Shown here: one piece after another, positions 10,224 through 21,011 of the stretch
Layout of the letters: each line of letters starts with the position of its first letter
How positions within the stretch are numbered: position 1 is the stretch's first letter
Assembly (NCBI GenBank): GCA_014925825.1
Contig: JACGCK010000160.1
Location: forward strand, 1 to 64,000
Source of the DNA: Pholiota molesta
Taxonomy: Eukaryota > Basidiomycota > Agaricomycetes > Agaricales > Strophariaceae
Length of the DNA: 64,000 bases
Direction of reading: 5' to 3'
Notes under the pieces: model-generated
The model's database searches: none
What the model saw: only the letters and a program-made list of their open reading frames with translations
What the model was told of the DNA's origin: nothing
Position numbers and translations under genes: made by a program

Positions 10224-13200
10224 TCATCGAGAAATGCCCATCTTCAGCAGTGCGCCGACAACATCCACCTCATCCCACCGCGAGTCTACTGCATCTGTGC
10301 CTTCAGATGCAGCATGTTTCCTTCGCTGGATGTAGATAAGGGTATTCCTGAAGTGCTTCGTGATCATTTCGGGTGTTTGGACGCCTTCTATGAGACCCGG
10401 TGGCGCTCGCTGTGATGGGTGGACGTCGGGTGAGGAAATATTGTCGATGCTTGACGTGATCAACTCCACAAGGCTGTTAACAAATTTAGGGGCGACCTAG
10501 AAGAAATATGAATACATTGGTTGTGGGTGAAAAATTAATCATTCTTACAGCTTGGGCGCCGCGATCGAGGTAATACAGATATTGATCGAGGGTATCGCAA
10601 TACAATTGCACAGTTACGATTTCTTCAATGGCGGAATTCGCAATCCGCAATGATTTCTGCAGGCATTCTAGAACGCGCTTACTATCTTGATGGGGATACT
10701 ATCCACAAAGTCAGTATTCACTACAAGGCACAATGTGCAGACACTTACAGCTTTGACCGTTCCCTCTGCATCCTTGTCCACAGGAGGTTTCTCAACAACA
10801 GGCGGTTTCTCCCCAGCCTCCGCGTCCCCTTCTGCTGGAGGCGGAGCTTCTTGCCACCAGAGATGGCTAGCTAGACCGACGGCCGTTGCTTGGTGGCTCT
10901 TCTTCAAGAGTTTAGCGCCATGGAGTGCCGCCTTCGTGATCAACGTATCGAAGTTGTCGATGTTGAATACCTTCGCGCCTGCCAGCGTACCGATGATAAG
11001 GGTGATCGCTTGCAGCTGTGCTCGAGACTCGGAAATGTTGTCCTCGTACACGCTGAAGGCCTGCACGTAGAAATCGTAGGCGAGATCTTCGAAGCCGCAT
11101 TCATCTGCGATTTGCGCAGAGAGAAGGAAGAGTCGTAGAGCAATAGTCGGCGCCTCCACAGTTGTGGCTAGGATCGAGGTCAACTGCCGAACAAATTTGA
11201 GGATCGTCGATACTTTGGTTTCCCAGTCAGGTTCCTAGTTTCGAACGTGAGCAGTGAAGGAGTTTGCGTAAATGAATAAACACATACAACATGTTCACGG
11301 TTCTTGTAGCGCCGGCATAACTTGATAGAGGAGGTGATTAGCGCAGGGAACGTGAACCGCATTCTTTCTCCGCCGAGATCGAAGTGCCGGCGAGCGATTT
11401 GGAGGAGCTGATAAATTATGTGAATATCATTATTCGAGTGGAAGGGTAATGTCAATAATCGACTCACTTCGAATTGAGTGTCCAAAGACTCTGAGCGGAA
11501 CAGATGTACCATCCGCGCCACCCAACCTTGCTCTTCCGCCATCTCTTCTCTTTCCATAAAGTAAGGCCCTTGTCTCCGCACTTCCCTGATATTTGCTTGT
11601 TGGCCATTAGGCAAGGGGGGTGCACCAGAGTCTGTCTGATCCTTAATCAGAACATGACACAATTCCAGGACACCATCGACGTCCTCGGGTGCCTCGATGA
11701 TAGTTTCATTCTTGAGGACGGAGGAGACGATTGAGTGGGCAATCGAGCGCCGTGTGGTGAAAAGTTGTTTCGTTAGTAAGGGAACGTAGTTGGGGATAGC
11801 AAGGAGTGTGAGGACGGATTGGTAAGAGTTTATCGGGGCAACGAGTAAGGAAGCGAGATTTGAAGTGGTTTGTTGGGCATGTAGATCCGGACTAATATGT
11901 AAGTTAGTGATGAATAGTTGGAAAAGATAAGGTATGCATACCTATCAGAGTATTCTTTGATCTTTTCCGCAGCAAAGCCGAGCACCTGGTCGACATACTC
12001 CAGGCGGTCAGGATAGCAGCTTAATGACAAGTTGGTTAATGATACGAATAGTGCCGTGATGTCTTGGATAGAGAGATCAGGACGAGCCTAAGGAAATGCA
12101 ATAGGTTAATAAGCGTGCTGATACAGAGAAGACCCACTTGCCTTGATGAGCTCAACGACCTGTTTCCAGAAGACTTCGAAGAGTTGTACATCTTCAGGAA
12201 CGCCTCGGAATTTACGCACGGGCGTTTCCTCCTTGCCTGTAGTAGGCACTTTATCATCAGAAGCATCGCTGGGCGGCGGCTCTGTGGCAGAGGTTGCATC
12301 GAATTCATCTGTCGCAGTCGTCGGCGTGGGCGGTTCACCCCAGGAGGGCGTTTCCAAAGAGGGCGACGTCGGGGATGCTGCGCGGTATGCGCCTTGCTCG
12401 CGTGCTTTAGCTTTCTGTGTCTTCACTTTCTCAGCAAGGCGACGCGCTGCGGCTTCTTCTTGACGCTTCGTTTCCTCTGGGTCCTCGCTTTCTGCTTCTC
12501 TTGCTGCATACGAGGCGAGACGGTCGATTAATGCGATTACGATTTGTTTAATGTTAACTTTGGGATGTAATTGGGCGGTGGCAGATAAGAAAGGACCGAG
12601 AGTGTGCAAATGGAATTCATCAGTAAAGACCTAGGAGACAGGTTAAGTATACAATCCATCCAGATTCCAGGAGGACACACCTGAATGACGACCTCCATGA
12701 GGTATTCCTGGGCTATTACATCCTTGCAGTTAACTACTTGCTCCAGAATACTTGGCAAGATAGTTTTCTGGTACATGTCCAAGTCCACGCCATCCAACTG
12801 ACTCAATCTAACAAGATTGGTCCCTACAAGGATACGGAGTTCGCGTCGTTCCATTTCACGCTTTTCGCGGTCCCTCGAATGCCCTTGATGTTGGAGCCGT
12901 ACCCAAAGTTTGTTCATCTCAATGAAGTTGGTGAGGACGAATGTTATGGAATCTTGGAGGTTTCCTGCAGGACTAAAAGTAACGTATTCAGATAACGCAG
13001 AGATAGAATTATGAACCAAGAGAACCATACCCCGGTTCTAAACCAACTGGAAGGTGGTCTCTCGTCTGCCCGCTCAAATAGTGTCGGAGGAACAGTCCAC
13101 GGATAGGATGCAGTACACCACGCGACATTTCCATCATGTCCTTCATAATTTCCTTCACCGGCGCGTCAGGAATCGACATGTATACAGAGCCAACAGTAAT

Positions 13201-13631
13201 CATCAGGTATAGCCGGGGGATGATATTGCCTGCGTATTGCACCAGCTCATAGAGGTCTGCCAGATGGTGTCGCGATTGGGTATGTGCCTCGTATAAGTAA
13301 TTCGATAAATATCGTAAAGCGTCGAATACCGCCATATCTGCATCAGACTGTTCAGACGCCGTGACATTGGACCGCAGCAGCAACTCACATAATTCATAAT
13401 ATTGTTTGGGCGACAGAGACGAGGTCCGCAACTCAGCAAGCATCAAGCTTGCACTCTTCAGAGCGTCCATAAGTTGGTCCAATTCCTATGATAACTGTGA
13501 ATAGGGAATCATATGATACACAAACAGGAAATATGGCGTACGAGGTGCCGCTTCATCTGTTGGACCTGTATTTTGACGGTATTGATAGCCTCGCTCAGAA
13601 GCTTGCCCTCCTCCACCGCTGGCTGCGCCAT
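10224..13631 (-). CDS. VPS35: Retromer subunit VPS35
   Basis: Core alpha-solenoid subunit of the retromer, which recycles cargo receptors from endosomes to the Golgi. Start ATG at 13629-13631 gives [20 protein letters not shown], the family's N-terminal helix, then an intron to about 13485. The next exon carries the hallmark [20 protein letters not shown] and [18 protein letters not shown] (the VPS26-binding, PRGLFLR-like motif). Later exons include [16 protein letters not shown], an acidic/low-complexity insert (about 12500-12230) with [70 protein letters not shown] and [17 protein letters not shown] second charged insert ([17 protein letters not shown]) lies near 10820. It ends [10 protein letters not shown] and a stop at 10224. 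At least nine introns, all GT-AG. No frame break seen; the full family length is present. Confidence 0.95.
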
Positions 13632-14379
13632 GGTAGTAGTTGTGGTAGCCAGTGCTGGAAATGTTGGGGGGTGGAGAGGAAGAGAATGAGGTCGGTGGCA
13701 AGTCGAGACTCGACATTGGCGACCGGGGCGCACGAATCCTGTTTGCACACGTTGGGGCCATCATTTGTCAGCTCTCTCATCCACCTTTCCAGAAGTCGAG
13801 ATTTCACCTTGCTCTTACCAGTTGCTTACCAGCTTTCATTCCTTCACTCGTCCCTCTCCAAGCTTGTCTCTCCACGGCTCCTTTCTATCCTAAAACCCGT
13901 TGAACCGATCATGGGAGGAAACTTCAAAAATCTTTTCTACTGGAACTATCAGTGATCTGGTGAATTTTTGGTGGGGTGGTGGCAGAACCGACCCATATTT
14001 TCCCAATTGCCATGCTCGTGTTCTAAACCACAAACGCAAATGCTGGTACGAGTGATTATGGCGCCGTTAGCTGGGTACATATTTGCACCCATTGCATGAC
14101 ACATCAGAATGACATTGGCCGCTGTTGTTCAACGACTTCCTCCTTATGTCAATATGACGAGTCTTTTATGGGAATTCACTTATCGGATTCCAGATAATAC
14201 TCGTCTCCTGAGTCACTAAGCTATAGCAGTGAAGACGGAGAACATCGCGAGGTACGGAGCCACATGTCATTATTGTTCTCATGCCCATTTCAATGTGGGG
14301 TCCTAAAACTTGACAGTTTTGTCTACTTTCACCCACGTTTTCTTACACTATGACTATGGCCAGGGATAAAGATCCATGA

Positions 14380-14661
14380 TTATGGACTCTCAGACTGAGC
14401 GCGCTTGGTGGAATTCAACATCCACAATGCGTCGAGCCATTTATTACGCTCTTCTCTATTCAAGGGTTTCGGAACCTTAGGACCGTTACTCGAACCCCTT
14501 CTATTATCTTGCCGACAACCAACGGAACAATCGAGTTCTCTGCCGGTACCTATCCGTCTTTTGTTGTGCGTTCCCCAACGTGTGCGCTGGATATCGTTCT
14601 GTGTTCCGTGTGTCCTTTGCTTGCGAATCTCGTCTAAGTATAGTCGGTGACTGGGATTCAC
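14380..14661 (-). CDS. Possible small protein, unrecognised
   Basis: An open frame of 93 residues, strongly basic and polar, starting MNPSHRLYLDEIRKQR and ending with a possible amphipathic stretch PLNREERNKWLDALWMLN. There is no signal peptide, membrane segment or known motif. The final helix-like part looks protein-like, but nothing else distinguishes it from a chance frame. It lies between VPS35 and the pheromone gene, in no obvious relation to either. Confidence 0.25.
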   Translation of the reverse strand: MNPSHRLYLDEIRKQRTHGTQNDIQRTRWGTHNKRRIGTGRELDCSVGCRQDNRRGSSNGPKVPKPLNREERNKWLDALWMLNSTKRAQSESP

Positions 14662-14852
14662 CCTCAGTCCTCGGTGTTCAAACTTCTAATGAGGACATTA
14701 CCCCATGAAGTCTATTGTCGGGGCACCTCAAATTTCTACTACATGTCCGCTCCGAAGCCCAGGTTCTGCCGACGTACTCTACTGTGAACAATTACAGGGT
14801 CTGGCTATTGTCTAGCGCATCTCATCTACATATCGAAGCACGTTATTGGGGT

Positions 14853-14860
14853 GTATAAAA
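14853..14860 (+). promoter_or_regulatory. TATA box of the pheromone gene
   Basis: TATAAAAG, about 105 bases before the ATG at 14962. This fits a transcript start near 14885 and a short leader. A clear TATA box is unusual among the genes here and suits a strongly regulated small peptide gene. Confidence 0.5.
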
Positions 14861-14961
14861 GGTTTACTGTTTTTCGAGAGCGCCAGTAGTTTGGCCACCC
14901 AGCTCTACAGTCATCCTTTCGAAGTTCGTCTGTCCACCGCTAATTTCAGCAATCAGAAATT

Positions 14962-15066
14962 ATGGACTCTTTTGCCGACTTCATCGCTGCCATCGACTCT
15001 GCCTCCGTTCCAAATGACGAGGAGAAGCAGAGTAACAGTGGCAATGCCTACTGCATCATTGCTTGA
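14962..15066 (+). CDS. Mating pheromone precursor (CaaX lipopeptide)
   Basis: An intronless 34-codon frame. It begins MDSFADFIAAID, the MDSF-type start common in basidiomycete pheromone precursors, has an acidic middle (NDEEKQ), and ends NAYCIIA-stop. The last four residues C-I-I-A form a CaaX box: in the family the cysteine is farnesylated, the last three residues are removed and the C-terminus is methylated. The mature peptide is then released by N-terminal cleavage, often beside charged pairs, here plausibly around EEK. It would be secreted and sensed by a STE3-type receptor on a partner of another mating type. At 34 residues it is at the short end of the family. No STE3-type receptor is seen in the window, so it may be an edge of a B (P/R) mating locus or an unlinked pheromone gene. 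Start, length and CaaX all agree, but a peptide this short carries limited evidence. Confidence 0.75.
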   Translation: MDSFADFIAAIDSASVPNDEEKQSNSGNAYCIIA

Positions 15067-16111
15067 GGAACCCAATCCTCAAAGGAGTCCATGTACGCGG
15101 CCTCAATCCGTCATGATCATCATCACACCACCATGTCCGTATTCCATCATGCCACTCCTTCTAACTGAAGCTAATCCCTTAATTTTTTGTAGCACCTTCG
15201 TTGTCTCGCTATCCCTCATTATTCGCATCTTGCTATCACTCATTCGCATCGTTATCGTTATTACCTCCTCCATCATCATCATCATCATCATCACTGTTTA
15301 TTATGCATCTCACCCCTTTCCATCATGTCCACGAGTTGAAACATATTTATCGACCTTGAACACATTTCATTGACCAATGCATTTGCTGGCATATCTGTTA
15401 GGAACATAGTCATTTCGCCTTCATCAATATTACTACGTTCAATCTGTATCATTCGACGTTTCCTAGATGGTATATTTGTAGTAATAGTACTACCGTCGCT
15501 TTTATTTGACTTCTTTATCGATCGACTTGAAATTATGATGTACTATGGATTTCGCCGAGCAAAAGGAATGCAAATGTTTGTTTTTTTGGAGTTGAACAAG
15601 TAGTAGTAAATAATCCCGGTCATTGCATTCGGCTCTAAAGTGACTTTAAATGTAGTCTGACTGGACACAAAAGACGCTGCTATATGGGTATCAAGCTCAA
15701 TGTGCTAACGCCTACCTAGTTATGTAATTGTGCGCAAGCTACAAGTTTGACTCCAAATCAGCTAGCGCTGCTTGCTGCTGCTTGGCCCTTGGCACATAAT
15801 AAAAGCACCGTTCGTATTTTTTTAAAATTCTGAGGCACTGGCATGCCAGTGCATTCGCTAAATAATCTTCTGAGCGATGTCTACGCTTGTCTACGCTTAT
15901 TGTATTTTCATGGAACTATATATCTTTTAAGGTTCATCGTTATCGGACACCCTTTAAAGAACAGCGAAGATTAAGGTATGTAAGATAAGATTTTTCCCGA
16001 GAGTTTACCGCAAAGACTCCTTCGTTTTGGAGGGCTCTTTGGGTGCCAGGGAACGTTTGTCAAAATAGTCGGTATCCGTGTAGAAAAAATTGATACTGAA
16101 GAGCGGCGCAA
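15067..16111. other. Intergenic, simple repeats
   Basis: 3' flank of the pheromone gene, then AT-rich sequence. Contains CAT-type simple repeats and a short duplication (TGTCTACGCT twice) near 15878-15899. No coding sequence supported. Confidence 0.5.
15271..15294 (+). repeat. (CAT)n microsatellite
   Basis: Eight or so tandem CAT units. On the minus strand they create an artificial run of ATG codons. Confidence 0.9.
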
Positions 16112-16195
16112 GGCGCTATAGTGTAGTGGTTATCACTCGAGATTCTGATGTTTACAGATGTTCTCGAAACCCAGGTTCGATCCCTGGTAGCGCCT
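16112..16195 (+). tRNA. tRNA-Gln (anticodon CUG) with a 12 nt intron
   Basis: Complete cloverleaf: acceptor GGCGCTA pairs with TAGCGCC. The D arm is around GTGTAGTGGTTATCAC; anticodon stem CGAGA (16138-16142) pairs with TCTCG (16162-16166); T arm is CCAGG-TTCGATC-CCTGG. The anticodon CTG is at 16145-16147. The extra 12 bases TGTTTACAGATG (16149-16160) lie one base 3' of the anticodon, the usual place for a nuclear tRNA intron removed by the tRNA endonuclease. The T-arm sequence serves as the B box. The body resembles fungal tRNA-Gln (TAGTGTAGTGGTTATCAC). Confidence 0.93.
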
Positions 16196-16500
16196 TGCCA
16201 AAGAAGTTGAACCGTTTTTATTTTGCAGAAATATCTGGACATAATACGTTCGATAATCGATTGAGTCTTTGAAGTTTGGCATCTATTCAAGACTCAAGTT
16301 CTAGTTAATAAATCTTACAATTTATAGCAACGTGCGTCGTGTCACTCGTGTGTGCCTTGTAATATTGACACATCCACTTTCGGCGGTACATATTTACTTT
16401 GTCTTGGTCAGCCAAACATGATCATGTATGAAATCACCACCTGGTGCCTCTGCCACGTCTTAAACCTCTAGAAATTCGTCCTTGATCTCATTCTTCCACC
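16196..16500. other. Spacer between tRNA and GET2-like gene
   Basis: Short promoter-containing spacer. A T run suitable for RNA polymerase III termination lies at about 16215-16220. No gene seen. Confidence 0.4.
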
Positions 16501-17732
16501 ATGTCAGCGGCAGCGCGAGCAGAAGCTCGCAGAAAAGCAATCCTTTCGCGCGGAGGCGACAGACTTGCAAAACTCACCACGTCGGCGCGTGGACACGAGG
16601 GGCCGTATCTCCATGATGGTATGCACTTACTGTTCTTCGACACTCGCATCTTTTCATCGAAAATTCGTATGTAGATCCCCCGGTCCCAAATCTGCCAACG
16701 ACGAGCACCCGCAATTTTTTAGGGGAAGAGAGCAGTGATATGCCCTCGAGCTCGCTGAGGAGCCGCGCCAGTCTGTCCCCGTCGCCGAGTCCGCAACCTG
16801 CGCGCACGACGGCCACGAGCGCGCCACGGAACGCCAACGTGTTCGAGGGCCTCGCGGCCAACACCCCGGATCCGTCTGTATGGAGCTCCGAGCAGCAGCA
16901 GCAGTTCATGCAGGCTCTGATGAACGCCTCGAGTGGGCCAGGCGGCGCGTTTCCGCAATTACCATCCGACGCGGATTCGGGTGTTGCTCAGGACATGTCA
17001 ATAGGCGCCATTGATAACCCGTTCGCTGCGCTGATGGGAGGGCAGGCTCCTGGAGGCGCTGGGGGTGGCATGTTCCCGCCTTTCGGGCCAGGGATGGAAG
17101 GGATGGGCGCTAAATTTCCGGGCATGATGGAGCCGCCGAAGGAGAAGACCAAGTTGCAGAAGATGCTGCCTTTATTGCATCTCATCGCGATGTGGTGTCT
17201 GCTTGCGTATTTCGTGCTGTGGGGTGAACCCAATGTGCATCGCGAAATAACCGGAGAGGATATTTCGTGGAATACGATGGGACTCTGGAAGCGATGGGCA
17301 AGTCTGGGTCAGCGGAGTCCTCTGCTGGCGACTTCGATGGAGACGTTCAAGATTCATGTTGTGGTGCGTATGCGAACTACGATGGTCTGAATGTGTGGAG
17401 CCTCGCGTTGACCATCCTTATACAGCCGTTCTTCTGGGCATTTACCACTCTTGAAATTGTATTGCACTCATTGCGTATATTTTCTGGTTTCGTGAGTAAT
17501 GTGACAGCAGTTAATATGTTTTAATGCTTATTTCTCCCCATCATAGGACTCTATTCAACCTCCAACGCTCTTGGCGCTTGCTCTACCACACCTGCCACCG
17601 CCACTACCCTCCCTCATCGTTTACACTATGAAATACATGCAAATGGGTTCCCAATTTCTCGATGATTTGTCGGGTCTTGTGGTGGGCATCGGGTTCATCA
17701 TCTATTTCTCGGGTTGGATAGCGCAGACATAG
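16501..17732 (+). CDS. GET2: GET2-like subunit of the tail-anchored protein receptor
   Basis: ER membrane receptor subunit that captures the Get3 ATPase carrying tail-anchored proteins. The N-terminus MSAAARAEARRKAILSRGGD followed by RLAKLT is the basic, Get3-contacting motif typical of Get2/CAML proteins. A long Ser/Pro/Gly-rich linker follows (LSPSPSPQPARTTATS, GGQAPGGAGGGMFPPFG). Three C-terminal membrane segments are visible: PLLHLIAMWCLLAYFVLW, PFFWAFTTLEIVLHSL, and LVVGIGFIIYFSGWIAQT at the very end. Introns: about 16620-16674, 17363-17420 (GTGCGT...ACAG) and about 17491-17546; all keep frame. Stop TAG is at 17730-17732. Assignment rests on the N-terminal motif plus three-TM topology. 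Confidence 0.8.
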
Positions 17733-17837
17733 ACGAGCAACATCTCACTTTTTCTGTGACACCATACTCTCCTGCATTAATTTGTATATTTACCGATAAA
17801 TGATAATTTTGGAGTATCTCGTCCAGTGTAATGTAGT

Positions 17838-18724
17838 CTAACTAGTAGTTGCGGATGGCGAAGCCGACGCGTTTGAAGGTGTTGAAGGTGAAGCATCGGC
17901 TTTAGCATTATTTTTCTTCTCCTTCCGTTGGTCGGCTTTCTGCTGGTTCGCTGCGTCCTTCTTTGCCTTCTCTGGATGGGCCTTCAGGTATTCCGCTAAT
18001 GTTGGCAATTTTTCCCCTGTCTTCGAGGGTTTCGCCTTCAGTTTGCGTTCTTCAATTTCGTGTACGTCCTCGCCAGGGAGTATCGGCAGGCCCGCGTTCT
18101 TGCTGGAAAAGACATGCCTCTGCCATTCTTCACCGCCTGTCAGGTTCATTAGCTCCTTCGTTATTGAGGTCGACCACTTTTCGTTCATATCGAGCTTTTC
18201 CACTTTGCCGTCGACTGTATACGCGGTCCACGAGTTATGAGAAGGGTGGTGTGGTGTGAGATTGAAAGAGAGCGGGAGAGGCGAAAGAGAAGGAAGGGAG
18301 GATATAGAGTATGAGAGCGAGACAACGGTGAAAATAGGGCTTCGTCAACGCACCGAGTTCAACCTCCATTTCCGGTCTCCATCTCTCGTCTGGTGCTTTC
18401 GGTACCTTCTGCACTTCGATATCCAGGTTGGGATTCGCATAACGTATTCGTGGCAGATGATTCTTCACGAAATCCCTGTCAATAGCAAAACGGACCAGAG
18501 CACAAGAGCAATACCGAGGAAGTTATTCATCAACGGTCGGCTCTTTGAAACATGGAACGAAGGCCGAGGACTCACTGGGCACCGAAGTGGTCGCCCTTGG
18601 CTGCGAGAGAAAGGCGCAGACGCTTCACAGCCGGCAGGACGAGTTTGGGAGGCGCGTTTAGGTGGGATAGCAGCTTGCTGAGGCGCACAATTCCCCCTGG
18701 GATTGTCTCTGATCTTGGTGGCAT
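17838..18724 (-). CDS. Mitochondrial ribosomal protein, L51/S25/CI-B8 domain (Mrp49/mL61-like)
   Basis: Small basic mitochondrial protein. Start ATG at 18724 gives MPPRSETIPGGIVRLSKLL; after an intron (about 18577-18480) the domain signature QDFVKNHLPRIRYANPNLDI appears, the thioredoxin-like L51/S25/CI-B8 fold. A third exon begins DGKVEKLDMNEKW and ends in a lysine/alanine-rich tail (QQKADQRKEKKNNAKADAS). The fungal member of this fold with such a layout is the mitoribosomal Mrp49 group, but the same domain occurs in other mitoribosomal proteins and in a complex I subunit, so the exact orthologue is inferred. Tail-to-tail with GET2; the two stops are about 105 bases apart. Confidence 0.75.
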
Positions 18725-19580
18725 GGTAAGGGAGGAGAGTGAAGTGAGGTTCGCGTTCCGACGTCGCTGCCAAGTCCCGAATTTTCTGTTTGCTCGTGTT
18801 AGCTGGAGTTACTCCAGGTGACATTGACAACGTTGGCTGGGTTCAACATCGTTCAGAGCAATGCCCCAATTCAAAGCTGGAAATTTTGCATTCAACATAA
18901 ATATAAGAACAAATGAAGAAAACTTGAGGAATGGCGCCTACTGGCGTCCCAGCTTTTGCAACATGTCATCCTCGGATCTCATCGTTTAATCAAGCCGACA
19001 GAATTATACGTTCTCTTCAAGATTATTTCTACCTCGGTTTCCCTTATCTTATAATTCACTATTATCTCAGATATACGACGTAAATATTTCTCGAACACTT
19101 CAGTCGTTTGTACACCAAATAACTCATGAAGTGATCTATTTTACTTGATGTTCTCGTACCTTTTTAGTTTAAACTTTACGACGTATCGTTGGGTACATTT
19201 CTTACAGGTACTTATTGAATATTAGTCGTTCGTACTTACCCCAATCAACTGAGCGTACATTTCTTATTAGAATGACACAAGAATGACAACGGCTAATAAT
19301 TTTTGCCATTCAAGATTTGGAAGAGGAGGGTCCGAGGGCCTGGGGATGCAGCCTAGATCTTCTAAATTACCATCAGCGGCACCTCGGCCAAGAACCTTGT
19401 TTCAAGTTAGACTGTTAGAGTCGGTTTTCGGAATCGGCGGTAATTTAAATTTGTGGTATACATAAACCTAAGTTCTGGGTCATAATTGAAATGTGCGCCA
19501 TGGAAATACCCTGTATCAGTAAAGACAGCTAGTATCCGACTTCAAAGCTTCAAAGCTCCATCGATCATCCAGCACCTTCG
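18725..19580. other. Intergenic, no gene seen
   Basis: Divergent promoter region between the mitoribosomal gene (minus) and the rhodopsin-like gene (plus). AT-rich in the middle; no supported coding sequence. Confidence 0.5.
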
Positions 19581-21011
19581 ATGTATCGTCGACTGGCAGC
19601 CTCTGAAACGGCCGTGTTCGCTAGTAATATACCCTCCGACGCATCTCTCCCGTGGAAAGGTCTGTCCACTCACCATTCCATCCCATTTCCCCTGGCCGTC
19701 AAGTCCCAACTCAACCCCTGCTGATATAGGACTTTCTTTCCTCTTTTTGCAGTTGCCTGTTCTCTCCTCCATGTCATTGCGGTGTCTTCGAGCGCGTACC
19801 GCTTGTGGGAGCGCTTCGGTCTCCACCGAGCGTGGTGGGACGACTACGTCCTCTTCCTCCCCTTGGTGTTGAATATCTTCTTCGCGACTTCACTTTGGAT
19901 CACCATCCCCCACAAGAGCGCGGTCTGTTCTTTAAATTAATGAGCGCTGCATTGAAGGGCAAATTATTGACGCGACTCGCCTCCTAGATCCCGAAAAGAA
20001 AGTCTCCTATGCACGCGTCGTATTAAACTCGTATTGGTTCACGCACTTCATGTTTATTATCATCATCTGGTATATCATATGTGGTCCATTCTCAGTGCAT
20101 ACAGTTAAACACGGTTTATCAGGTCGACAAGGATCGTACTCGCACTGTCCCTGGCACGTCTATTCCCCAAACGCTCTCGCCCAAGAACATGCTCCATGTT
20201 CCTCGTCGTGATAATGGCATCGTTTCTACTCGCCGGCATCCTCGTTTCGGCTACCACCTGCCAGCGGAAGACGATTTTATTGGTAGCGGAAGACTGCATT
20301 AGAGGTATCGCTGGGGTTCCTTTGGAAGACGTCTTCCTGTTTGCAGGTGCGTTGGGTCCTTTGAAACCCTATTGATTGACATGGGTATTCTAACTCGATA
20401 TCGGTAATTGCAAATACAAGGCGACATAATCAGCGACACCCTTCTGGTATTGTTCCCTATGTTCTGGTTCTGGAATATCCGCCTCCCACCAAAAGAAAGA
20501 CGACTTATCTTACTTGCTTTCTGCGGGAACGTTTTGACGCTGTTATCAGCCATTATTTATCTTATCCTCATTAAATTGGGGATGTCCAAAGATAATGTTA
20601 CGCAGTATCTTTTCCACGTTGGGATGGGTCACATAAATGTTTGTATCTCCTTTCAACGACCTCATGACAAAAATCTTACAGCTTATTAATTACTTTTCCG
20701 CTTCCTAGGCTGGAATAGCCCTCTTCGTCTGCAACTTCACAGTAGTAACAACAGCTCTATACCGACTCGTGCGAAGGCGTAGACCCTCCACGTCGGTACC
20801 TATGACTATCACAACAACCACCAGGGAGACGACACAAGAAACATCACTACCCATAGAAACAACTTATCCTCTGACGCATACAATGGAGTCATCATCGGGA
20901 AAGTCACAAACTACATCATTAATACTTACAGAAATTTCCTCATTTTCACCTGTGCATGACTCATACACGAGCAACTCTGTGGATTCCAAGATTAGTGCAT
21001 CGACAACATAA
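19581..21011 (+). CDS. Rhodopsin-like (Pth11-type) multi-pass membrane protein
   Basis: Putative seven-TM protein of the fungal rhodopsin-domain type, function unknown. Start ATG 19581 (MYRRLAASETAVF); an intron to about 19750 leads to SLLHVIAVSSSAYRLWERFG and the typical WWDDYV loop before a hydrophobic segment. Later exons code QIIDATRLLDPEKKVSYARV, WFTHFMFIIIIWYIIC, ARLFPKRSRPRTCSMFLVV, EDVFLFAGDIISDTLLVLFP and KERRLILLAFCGNVLTLLSA, then GIALFVCNFTVVTTALYRLV and a Ser/Thr-rich cytosolic tail to the stop at 21011. Around 19900-19990 the frame is not resolved: either an intron with unusual borders or one or two lost bases. It lies 4.5 kb from the pheromone gene but lacks STE3-type features. 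Confidence 0.6.

Larger units (their letters stand above)
13632..14961. other. Intergenic upstream of VPS35 and of the pheromone gene
   Basis: Divergent spacer: the left part is the VPS35 leader and promoter (minus strand), the right part the pheromone gene promoter (plus strand). It also contains the weak minus-strand reading frame at 14380-14661, listed separately. Nothing else is recognised. Confidence 0.5.

Noticed and set aside
15103..15294. Minus-strand frame beginning with a run of Met
   Set aside because: It is a translation of the CAT microsatellite.
16060..16290. Open frames on both strands across 16060-16290
   Set aside because: The region is a complete tRNA gene; the frames are incidental.
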